From Ziziphus jujuba (lineage: Eukaryota; Streptophyta; Magnoliopsida; Rosales; Rhamnaceae), in NCBI RefSeq assembly GCF_031755915.1, contig NC_083385.1:15707001-15771000 (forward strand): DNA of 64,000 nt, given 5' to 3'. Shown in pieces: positions 48,701-58,639 of this stretch. Each line of letters starts with the position of its first letter. The stretch's first letter is position 1. The position numbers were made by a program, and so were the translations under genes. The notes beneath the pieces were generated by a model. That model was not told the origin of the DNA, searched no databases, and saw only the letters and a list, made by a program, of their open reading frames with translations.

Positions 48701-49853
48701 GCATTAAAGATATTTTCTAGGCAGCGGATAACATGGAGGATAAACTCATTTGGACGAAGACTAGAAATGGCATGTATAGTGTGAAGTCAGGGTATCAGTT
48801 GGAAAGGGGGGACGCTGTAGTCGGGGACAGGTGGCGGACGGATCTTTGGAACAGTTTTCTTCACGAGAGAACAAAAATATTCCTTTGGAAGTTGTCAAAT
48901 TCGGGCCTCCCAGTGTTTACGAATTTAATGGCTAGAGGAGTGCAAGTTGAAAGCAACCGTTGCGTTCATGGTTGTGATGCTATAGAAAGTGAAGTGCATG
49001 TATTTTTTCAGTTTGAAGTTACAAAATGTCTCTGGTTTGCCATTCCATGGAACATTTGATGGGATACACTGGAAGCTACTGCAATAAAAGACTTCCTCTT
49101 TTGTTTGGCCAACCTTGTAGGAGTTCTTCCGGTTCAGGAAGCAGATAAAGAAACTTTTTTTTTGCTTTAGGTGCCATCACTTTGGAACATCTCTGGTGGC
49201 TGCGCAACAAGGCTTTTCATGAAGGAATCAAGCCACAATTGCATCTCTCTCTAGATCTGATTTTTCGCAGGTTAAGAGAACTACAGGAAGCTAAAACTTG
49301 GGAGGATAAGGCCATTTGAAATTACATAGGAACGACTCAGGCGCTCAACCGTAGGTGGAGAGCCCCCTCAGTTGATTACATAAAGATCAATACTGATGCA
49401 ACAGTGAAACGGAATGGAAGCTGGTTGGCGATGGTTGCCCGTGATGTAAGTGGAAAGGTGATCCATGTTCAAGCCTTCAAGTCCTTGTCAAATATTCTGG
49501 AAGTGGCTGAATTGGAGGCGATTGGAAAGGCATTGAGAGTGGCCAAAGATCAAGGATGGTCGAAGGTGATAATGGAATTTGATGCTCAAATAGTGGTGCA
49601 TGCACTAAATAGAAATGATAGATTATCTCTGCACTAGGTGTAAGAAGGTTTCTTTGAGGAGACTATTTTATTGTGTCATTTATTCAGTAGTTACCTTTTT
49701 GTTTAGGCCTCTAGGGTAGCATATAGACTGGCCCATATGGTTTGTAATTGGGAAGCATCTCAGAGTTGCTCAAGTTTGATGGATCCATTTTGGTTATCGA
49801 TCTTTTTCAGAGAATGTATGATTCAGGAGTGTGTACCTGAGAAAGGCTCTTGA
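45743..49853 (+). pseudogene. LINE ORF2 (endonuclease, reverse transcriptase, RNase H), broken
   Basis: It begins MNIIANYRGLGR, matching the start of LINE APE-type endonucleases (usually WNCRGLG), overlapping the ORF1 end by 17 bases in another frame. The reverse transcriptase spans about 47000-48100, with RQGDPISPFLFIILMELLSK and, at the catalytic box, HLLFVDNLLIFCQ where FADD is usual: the second Asp is Asn. The zf-RVT domain is at about 48730-49060 (WRTDLWNSFLHERTKIFLWK). RNase H is at about 49370-49640 (KINTDATVK; AELEAIGKAL; IMEFDAQIVVHAL). Numerous stops and frameshifts separate these pieces. The final stop is taken as TGA 49851-49853. Confidence 0.85.
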
Positions 49854-49923
49854 ATCCAGACTATTTGTATTGTCGGCTCTTTTGGTTTCTATGAATGCCA
49901 ATTTTTAAGCCAAAAAAAAAAAA

Positions 49924-49941
49924 AAGATACAATAAATGAAC
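49924..49941. repeat. right target-site duplication of the LINE
   Basis: AAGATACAATAAATGAAC directly after the A-rich tail; pairs with 43739-43756 with one mismatch. Confidence 0.85.
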
Positions 49942-52255
49942 ATTTGTTATTTATTATCTATTATTTTATTTATTGTCATGCCTGGTACTTGCTCTTTTAA
50001 TTGTGTCATTAAGTACACCAAATTTTTTTTTTTTTTTGGACGTACATATGTGGTATGTGTATGGGAGTGTTTTTTATTTATTTATTTTTATTGTTTACAA
50101 CAATTATCATTTATACATTAGTATAAACATTTTATTTATGATAATAATTTGTATATTTTTTTATGAAAAAATAATTTGTATGCTTCAATAATTAATAAAT
50201 CGTGTTTTTTTTTAAATAGATTTTAAATATATACATATTTTATATATTATTGCCTGTACCTACCAAAAGTTATAAAACGGTCTATATATATATATATATA
50301 TACTAGGTGTGGCCTCGTGCGATGTACGTGGTTTAATGTGAAATTTGAATATCTAATAGTTTATTTTTTACTCAGAATAGTTGTAATTAAAATGATTTTA
50401 TGATTGCTATGATATGATAATTTAAAAAATATATATCTGTTAATTATTTTTTCAATTTTATATTAATAGGAATGAAAAAATTTGTTTGAATAGAATAATC
50501 ATATAAAACATTCAATTAAGGATGACTTATTTGTAGAAAATAGAACATTATTTCACTGAGCAAAAAGGTAAAAAATATAATGAGTAGTAAAAACACAAAA
50601 TATTTGCATCATAAATGAGGATGTCTTAGCATCATTGGTACTTTTCTAACATAATTGCAAGATTTAATAGAAATATAATAGGTAATACATAAATTATTTT
50701 CTATTACATCTTGTAATTTTGAAAATATCAATGTTAGTGCTCCTATTGTAGGATAAATTGAAAACAAAATATTTTGTAATAGTCTACAAAAAGTTACAGT
50801 TTTCTACCATTCTTATATAAATGAAAAGAATATCCCACGATGGCGAATTAAGTATTCTTTTTTGTCCTATCATACAGGAGAGGACTTTATAGTTTTTGTG
50901 ATCTCTTCTCAGCATCATTTGATTGTGAAAGGTCTACAATGCTTGTCATTTTTGCCTCACTTTCACGACCTCATTATTTTCGTTAACCTGACCAAATATT
51001 ACTAATTATGATTCTCCCTTCTTTCCAAATATAACATATTCTAAAAGTTGTAAAATACATGCATTAATATATTAAACAAAAGTCTATGTAATTTTATAGT
51101 TTTAAAAAAGGAAATCTTTGTGTATTGAGTTACTTTTGTTAATTAGATATGGTACAAAAGTGAAAAGAATGAAATAATTTCTTCCTAAAATGAGTTGCAC
51201 CTATATATGTTGACATGGTAACATTTATGTTTCATTAAAGAATGGTGTTAGATATAAATAGTATAACATTTTGAATCTTGAATTCCATATGAACCAACCT
51301 AATAGAACTTACTCGTATAAATATTAATGAATATTCCATCACTGACAATTATAATTTATTTTAATTTTCGGATTGAAGAGAAGGAAACCAATTAATATTA
51401 ATTATTCTAAACTAAAAAAAAATAGTGAAGAGTCGTCATAATATTAATATGAACCATGCTATTTACATTCTGATCATCTCTATTAACCAATAACAATGTA
51501 CTAACAGAACAACTCAACAAAATTAAAACCTTGTAAAAAAATTTTAAAACTTGAAAAAACATATCTAACAAAGTAACAAATATATATATAAGCTTACCAA
51601 ACTTCCCAACTAACAAAAGCCATGCCAAATTTATGTTGTAAAAGCAACAAAAACCTAAAAGAAACTATTTACAGAGAAACATGAGTAAAAGAACGTAATT
51701 ACAAACAAAAAAAGGGGTAAAGAAAAACAACCACACTTGCCACTTAAAAAAAAAAAAAAATTCATAATGTTCTAATATCCAACAAAAATAAAGTTTTAAT
51801 ATCCAATAAAAATTTAAGTCAAAGCAATACAACAACATCTAGACCACATAATAAATAAATTACAAAGTTAACAAGTCAATCTTCATGGACTCACAGTTCA
51901 AGTTTTTCTTTGTTATTATTATTTTTAAATCTTTGTTAGGGGTGGCCAAAACCAGTTTAACCGACTAATTAATACCAAAACAAAAGAAAAAAAGTAGAGA
52001 ATACAAAGGCAAAAATTGTAGAAAAGATTGAAAAGTATAAAATGGTGATTTGATACGTGAGGAGAGGACTAATTAAGGAATGTAAGCAATTACACATTTC
52101 TACATAATCAAGTATATATATCTTGACTCGATTAATTTTTTAGAGAAAATGAAGTCAACAATTACAGAAACACATTTGTGCATTATAAGTATAAGAAAGG
52201 CTGTCTAAGTTGCATACATATGCAATTCAGTGAATCTTTTGAGTGAGAGAGTACA
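49942..52255. other. AT-rich intergenic DNA, no gene seen
   Basis: Poly-T and TA runs (TA at 50283-50302) and very AT-rich sequence throughout. Only short, low-complexity open frames. The upstream region of the reductase pseudogene lies at the right end. Confidence 0.7.
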
Positions 52256-53130
52256 ATGAAAGAGGGCAAGGTAGAGGTTAGAAATAAACAGGTGATTCTC
52301 AAGAACTATATGAAGGGTAGGTTTCCTAAGGAAGATTATATGCATGTGACTTCTGAAGCTACTTTAAGCTTAAGCTTCCACATGCTTACACTGACGTTCT
52401 TGTGAAGAACCTTTACTTGTCCTACAATCCTTTTCAGCGACTTATTATGCAAAGCCAACAGATGGTCGACCAGATTATACCCCTGCCACTGTATGTTTCC
52501 CATTTTTATTTTTATTTTCTTTCTTACATGTTCAAGCTATATAATACCAATTATTAAATTTAAACAATAATGTTACGGTTATTTATTTTACATATATATA
52601 TACACATATATGTTTATAGACAGAATAGTTTAATTTTGATAATATTAATTAATATTGAAAACTACTTAATCATTGCACATATATGCATATGCAGCTGTTA
52701 AGTGGGTTCTAAGTGTCTAGAGTGTTGGATGCTGGACATCCAGACTACAAAGATGGTGACTTATTTCGGGGAACAACAAGGTGGGAAGAATATAGCCTTA
52801 TCGAGAGACTTGAAAACCTCATCAAGATCCACCATACTAATGTGCCTCTTTCTTACTTTGCTGGAATTCTTGAAATTCTTGGTACATGCTCAATTTCTTC
52901 CATTTTCATTCATTAATTATTAATTATTTAGTTTTCCAAATCAATTAGCTATTAATATATAATATATATTATGGATTACTGGTATATATATAGGTATGCC
53001 CAGCTTGTCTGCTCATGTTGGATTCTCCAAGGAGTTTAATCTTAAGAAAGGAGAAAAGGTGTTCATATTAGATGCATCTGGTGCAGTGGGTCAACTTGTT
53101 GGCCAATTCACTAAATTATCATGCAGCTAG
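52256..53130 (+). pseudogene. 2-alkenal / NADPH-dependent double-bond reductase fragment
   Basis: From the ATG at 52256: VEVRNKQVILKNYMKGRFPK, the usual N-terminus of plant 2-alkenal reductases (MDR family). The frame breaks near 52390 and resumes in another frame as TDVLVKNLYLSYNPFQRLIM. A second exon from 52695 gives VSRVLDAGHPDYKDGDLFRG and WEEYSLIERLENLIKIHHTN but has an in-frame stop just before VSRVL. A third exon from 52994 gives MPSLSAHVGFSKEFNLKKGE and ILDASGAVGQLVGQFTKL (the GAVG nucleotide-binding start), then a stop at 53128-53130. The rest of the Rossmann domain is missing. Active members reduce the C=C bond of reactive alkenals; this copy cannot. Confidence 0.85.
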
Positions 53131-55500
53131 TTTTTTGGCTACTTCAAGTCTTAAACTAATCATCTTTTCCAATTATGTTAAAAAAAAAAAAAAAGTGATT
53201 ATTTTACTAATTTCTTTATATGTATCTATTTGAATCAGCTCCCGAGTAGAGCTTGATTTGTCGAAAGAAAAAGAGTAATAATTACAATCAAATGTCCTTT
53301 GACCCTCGAAAAATTGGAAGAGGCAATTCTCAGGTTGGTTTACAATTATGGTTCATGTAGTTTGTTAAATTGTTGGTTGACAAAAAAAACAATTTACAAC
53401 AAACACTAAAATCCATTTCCTCGTTCGCTAAGACAATTTCACAAACACATACTCTTCAAACACAGAACCCGTCACTTTTTTACTTTATTTTTCAAGTTAT
53501 AGATTTCCAGCAGCACAAATTACTTTCTCTAGTAATTTTTAACCATTTACAGTTCAACTGATAATTTTTTCAGATAAAATAAAGTTCTACAGCAATAAAA
53601 AGAAAGCCTTGATTGATCATAATCATAAAACAGCCAAAGCTAAATCAATAATAGTTAAAAAAGGAAAAAGGGATGAGAAATTAAAGAAGAAATAACAGTC
53701 ATCGTCAAACAAAGGAAATAAGCCAGAAAATTTCCGGACCGATAGAAGCTTTGGATGGAAAATGAAGACCCAGTTCATGAAGGCTTCAAATCTCTTCGTC
53801 GGAGAAATTAGATGCCAAACCCATTTATATATATTGGCCAAGTCCTCGATGAATTCAAAGTCACAGTTGCGGAAATGTCATTTATATGTTTGCAAAAGGG
53901 GAGATGAGGGATGCCTTTGATGAGAATAACAGTTTGAAGAAGACCTTTGAACAATGTTGTTTGTTTTATTAAAAAAACTTACACATCTCTTTATTTATTC
54001 TCGTACCTCTTTGCACCCGTGACTCTTCCTGTTGACTATTTTTACACACAACAGCAGCAACAGTGTCCAACAGCTACCAACACCTACTAACAACAATGAC
54101 CAGCTCATGGCAACAGCAACCAACAGTGTCAACAACTACCGTGTCTTATCAACCTTTTCACGGAATCAAGGAAGGGAAACCTTTCAGTGATTTCCTACCA
54201 CTTTCTGTTTAGAAGAAACCAGTTGTTTAGATTATGTTGAGAATGAGTAATCATCCCTTGACACATGAAAATAAAGGGGGCAAAAACGCATGGGAGATTG
54301 CCGTTTTTGAACCAAAATAAATAGTAAAAAAAGATCAAAAACCACTGCTCTCTTCTCCTTTATAGTATAGACAAATGATATATATATTCTTTAAAGGAAA
54401 GGAGTTGTTTGAAAAAAGAAAAAGAAAAAGAAAAAGGGCGTTTTAGAGGTTGTTTGTGCAGTCTTCTTAGACCCATCATCAGGCCTAGTTGTTATTAGAA
54501 TGGTCCAATATGTTCAATTTTGGGCCATTGACCTGCATTTGATTTGAAGATTTTCTACAAAACTAGTCCACCCATCAACAATCAGGTTTTGATTCAGATT
54601 TTTACTTTTATTTTCTTTTCTTTTTTAAATAAAACATTTCAGGTGGGAATTTAATCAAGTTTTGATCAATTCTAAAAAAGTTTTACTATTATATTGTATA
54701 TAATCATTAGTGAAGCTCACAGTTTATGTATCATTTACTAATTAGAGACATTTAATTTTTTTAATACTAAAAAGGGAAATCCTAATATAGAAATATTCCT
54801 CCATGATAAATACCATTTTCTTTTGTTTTTAATAGTTCTCAATCTAAAATTTTAATAAAAATCATAAGCTACTTTTCCTAAATACAATTAAATTATTATT
54901 GATTTTAAAAATTTAAATTTAAAAAAAAATAGACATTCATTTTATTTATATTTTTTTCTGATAAATACAAACAGGTATGCTATTAATCTGTTTTATTTAT
55001 TCATTTATTTTTGTCAACTTAATGTTTAGAAACATCAATAGATTAAAATAAAAATAAAAATTTGGAGCTATGCAGAGACTTTTGTTGGTCATAACAGTTT
55101 AATCCAACATATAAAATTATTTGTAGGTATATTTTTCTTCAGTACCGTAGTAATTTCACGTGAGGTCAGTCTTATGATGATTTATAATTTTTTAAAATTT
55201 TTAATAGTATTTCCAGTCATATAATTAATCTTAGTAAAATTTATATATTAAAAAAAAAGGAAAAAAAAAAAACTGTTTATTTGATTATACTCCAGTTAGT
55301 GAATCTGATTCTTTGAAGCAAGTAGATTTAGCATTGTTTTGACAATGCCAAACGTAGTCTTAGTAGAAAACAAGTCGAGGCTATTTTAATTAGATCGGAC
55401 ACATGTCATTTCGTTATTCGGTTACCTGGCGACGGTCAAACAGAAGACTTTTTATGAAATTACAATTGGGTCCTCAAGTCCCCTTCATGACGAAGGATAT
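53131..55500. other. intergenic DNA, no gene seen
   Basis: Mostly AT-rich. 54045-54145 is a CAACAG/CAACAA-rich low-complexity stretch. 53623-53900 has a more even composition and a 72-codon minus-strand frame that I do not recognise. The right end (about 55370-55500) is the APC13 promoter region. Confidence 0.6.
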
Positions 55501-56100
55501 ATGGGTGTTTTAAGATTTTTCCTCTGTATCTCCACTGTCTTTCTACTCCTTCTCTCGTCTCTCTGCTTTGTTCAACGGCACTCGTCGGCCAACCACCGGC
55601 TGAGGACTTTCCAGGTAATTCAAACTCTCTATTTCTCTATCACGTTTACGATTCTCTCTTCATTTCTTCATTTTCTAGGAAACTTTTTGATTTGTTTGAG
55701 ATCAGCTGGAAAGCCCTCTTCAGCAATGCTCTTTTTTTAATTTTTTTTTCTTCGTTGAAATAATCTATAATATATGACGTCAAACGTGATGAAAATTAGG
55801 GCAGATTTTGCTTTTGATTTTGCTAAATATTTGATTTTTTTTTTTTCAATGAAGCAAAATCTGGATTAAACCATACTCGGCCAACTTTCGACTTATACAT
55901 AAGTGCGGTGTTATACCTTTTTTTTTTTTTTTTTTTTTTGGTCTAATGAATTCAGTGGAAAAATACCATTCAGCCATGGACCTAAAATGTTATTGTATAG
56001 TTTTGTTAAAAGTATTGAATTTTTTTATTTATTCTTTGCTAACAAAATTACTAATTTGAACTTGATCAAAATCTAGATTGAATTTTGCCTAAAACCAAAA

Positions 56101-56817
56101 ATGTCAGAACTAAGCCTGGGTATACTTGTTGATATCGTTGATGAAGAATGGATGAGGGACACTCTTCCTAATGATGGTATGGTTTTTCTTCTCCTTTCTT
56201 GCTATATAAACACTAACACACGTTTCTTTCATCATTGTTTATCATACTATTACTTTGCATTGCATTCTAATTTGTAAAAATTGTCTTTTTCTTGTTCCAG
56301 ATCTTCCATTACCACCCGTTCTTGTTGTTCGGAATGATGACACTGAGGATTCAAGTATGTCTTTCTACTTATGAGCCTTTTAAGTGACATTATATCTTAG
56401 GCAAAACATAGTCTATATGCGGTTTAGCTTGTGTTTTTGGAAATTGTAAGGGATGATCTATTTTTCATTTGGTGACCCCAAAAATTTTGAAAATGGACAT
56501 ATATAACTATGCTATTTTATAGTAAATTCAAGTGCTCGGCTGGTATCCCATCAATCAAATTTGGAAGTTTGCTTATTTGATTCTGTATTTTTTCTGTAAA
56601 TCTACTATATGTTCTCAGTACGAAAGGCTTTAGGAAGGGTTTTTAATGGGTTGACATTCATTTTCAAATTGTTGTATACTACTGTACACACTAAAAAGAA
56701 GTGTTGTATATCTCTTTGATGCTTATTTCCTTCTCAACTTTGCATAACTGAACAGATCAAGAGGCTCAGCAAGTTGATGGAGATACTTGGCATGATCTTG
56801 CTTTAGGCACCCAATGA
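56101..56817 (+). CDS. APC13: anaphase-promoting complex subunit 13 (BONSAI)
   Basis: Three coding exons: 56101-56176, 56301-56354, 56756-56817, giving 63 residues. The protein starts [20 protein letters not shown] and continues [20 protein letters not shown] to a WHDLALGTQ end, which matches plant APC13 (BONSAI of Arabidopsis) in sequence and size. Family knowledge: APC13 is a small structural subunit of the anaphase-promoting complex, a nuclear E3 ubiquitin ligase driving mitotic exit. The upstream exon (ending at 55614, donor GTAATT) joins at 56077 and would ordinarily be 5'UTR, but the frame stays open through it to an ATG at 55501, so a 46-residue longer form is formally possible. I chose the 56101 ATG because it matches the known family start. 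The gene is too small and split to be evident from long open frames. Confidence 0.9.
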
Positions 56818-56818
56818 A

Positions 56819-57133
56819 CCTTCTGAGCATCAAGCATATCTGTTAGGTGGTTCCTTGCTTGCTTTCTGTAGATGTATCTGATTCTGTTGTTATATACATT
56901 AGTACCTGCTTGTTCTGAAGTTTTGGATGGTATTTCTTCCATAAGTAACCCAACAACTATCATTTAGACCTTCAGAGAATCAAGCATATTTGATGGAAAT
57001 GAGCTGTAATTAAGTGGTGTTTTGCCTGCTTTCTTTAAATGTATCTGAACCCTTCACTTGACATATAAATTGTTACCTGCTGGCTCTGAAGTTTTGGATG
57101 GTATGTATTGAATAAGTACTCCAACAATGACAG
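56819..57133. repeat. diverged ~150-bp tandem duplication after APC13
   Basis: Two adjacent copies (about 56819-56958 and 56969-57133) share, in order, GA-ATCAAGCATAT, TTGCTTTCT-TA-ATGTATCTGA, TACCTGCT, TCTGAAGTTTTGGATGGTAT and ATAAGTA-CCAACAA. They are separated by small indels. They begin within two bases of the APC13 stop codon, so they probably fall in its 3'UTR. Confidence 0.85.
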
Positions 57134-58639
57134 GAACAGCCTAATGTTCTTGCAATGAACCAACTTGCAATCTGTTTTTTAGCTTTTTGCTTATTAGGTA
57201 TTGTTAGAGCCTAATAAGTTTTGAACCCATGCTATGGGCTTGGAAGAATATTAAACTATAAGCCACCAAGCTGTCCCATTGGAACAAGTAGTCTTATGAT
57301 TTTATTAGCTGGTTTTGCATATTTTATTCTTTGGTTTCAGCAAAGTCACAAACAAATTTTCGGACATTGATAATATTGTTTGGAAGATATTCCCAATTTC
57401 AGATTGCCATTCCAATATCCAATTCCAGCAGACGCAGCAGACTTTTGCCCTTTATCGGAAATGTGAAATTATGTTTGGGAAATACCTGTCCTAGTAAATG
57501 TGAGATGTTCCTTGGGCCCGGACATCTAGGCGATCGGACTAGAGATTGTATAGCTCTAATACAGAATATGATGCACTAACCCTGAAATGCAAAAATATTG
57601 TGCAGGTAAATTTATAAATGTCTCGTTATGCCGCCTACAATCAACTTTTTGCTTATAATCAACTTGCTAGTAGCTTTTTTAAGCCATGATATGTATATTA
57701 TGGCTTTGCATATTTGCTAAGAGTACTTATCTTTATCCCAGTGTAAAAAAAAAAAAAAGAAAAAAAAAAAGAAAAAAAGAAAAAGAAAAAGAAAAAGAAG
57801 AGTTATTTAAAGAAATATTAAAGAAAGATTCCACCATCCATTGATTGATATTTGACCTACAAAACAGAAGCCAAAAAAAAAAAAAAAGAAAAAAAAAGAA
57901 AAAGACTATATGCGAGTGATAATTTATTCTTAATGCTAACCGGCTTCCACTTTTTCAAAAGTAAAACAGTTTCAACAACCAATCAACAAATCATTAACTC
58001 TTCCATTAAATTACAGAATTGCTACTTGTCAGTTAATTATTAAGCTACACAAAAAAGTCCTTCAAAAACCAAATTGCATAGTTATTTCTTAGAATGTATA
58101 TAATATTTTATATACTATCATTTTCGTAAATTAGATTTTTTTTTTCTTTATATTTGTTATGTTGTTAAAAACTATTATAATATTATAATAAAAGTCTACG
58201 TGTTAGCAACGATTTGGAATTAATAATTAATTTGGCATGTGGCATATTTTGTAATTTAACGAAAGACAATGGCTTTTTTTTTGAAATATTTTGCCACTGT
58301 CCGATAAAAAATGTGTACATGGGAGAGAGTGGCAAAACAGCTTAATCAGCATTGATCAAAAAGAGAGAGAAATGCTTTCCTAATTATTTTTTAGCTGAAA
58401 ATGATTTTCCTTCTTTAATGATTTCGATAGCTTTTGGCTACTATTGGTACCACTTGCTTCTACTGGCTTCTCGAGAGAACCTATTCACCCAAAAAAATCT
58501 ATTCATATCCTCCATGATTTGTCCTCTCCATTTCCCTATGACTCTTTTTCGTAATCTAAACTCCTAAATTTTCCAACTTTTTTGAGTTTTCTTGCAAGAA
58601 ATTTTTGATCTATCTCAGGTGGAGTTTTCAACCACTAGA
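57134..58639. other. intergenic DNA upstream of the NLR gene
   Basis: 57134-57600 has a mixed composition and an 82-codon plus-strand frame (57331-57579) that I do not recognise. A-rich runs at 57740-57800 and 57873-57903 follow. A W-box core TTGACC lies at 57852-57857, about 0.8 kb before the NLR ATG; WRKY binding is a possibility only. Confidence 0.6.

Larger units (their letters stand above)
43757..49923 (+). mobile_element. full-length decayed LINE (plant L1-type non-LTR retrotransposon)
   Basis: A 6.17-kb element flanked by an 18-bp target-site duplication and ending in a poly-A tail (about 49912-49923). It has the two-ORF plan of plant L1-type LINEs: ORF1 with a DUF4283-like domain and CCHC zinc knuckle, ORF2 with endonuclease, reverse transcriptase, zf-RVT and a C-terminal RNase H. 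Both ORFs carry stops and frameshifts, so the copy is not expected to be autonomous. The base composition is richer in G+C than the flanks. The single TSD mismatch shows that some time has passed since insertion. Confidence 0.9.

Noticed and set aside
53623..53841. 72-codon minus-strand frame of even composition
   Set aside because: Considered as a gene or transposon fragment, but no motif could be matched.
57331..57579. 82-codon plus-strand frame downstream of APC13
   Set aside because: No family recognised and no supporting signals; may be 3' transcript sequence or intergenic.
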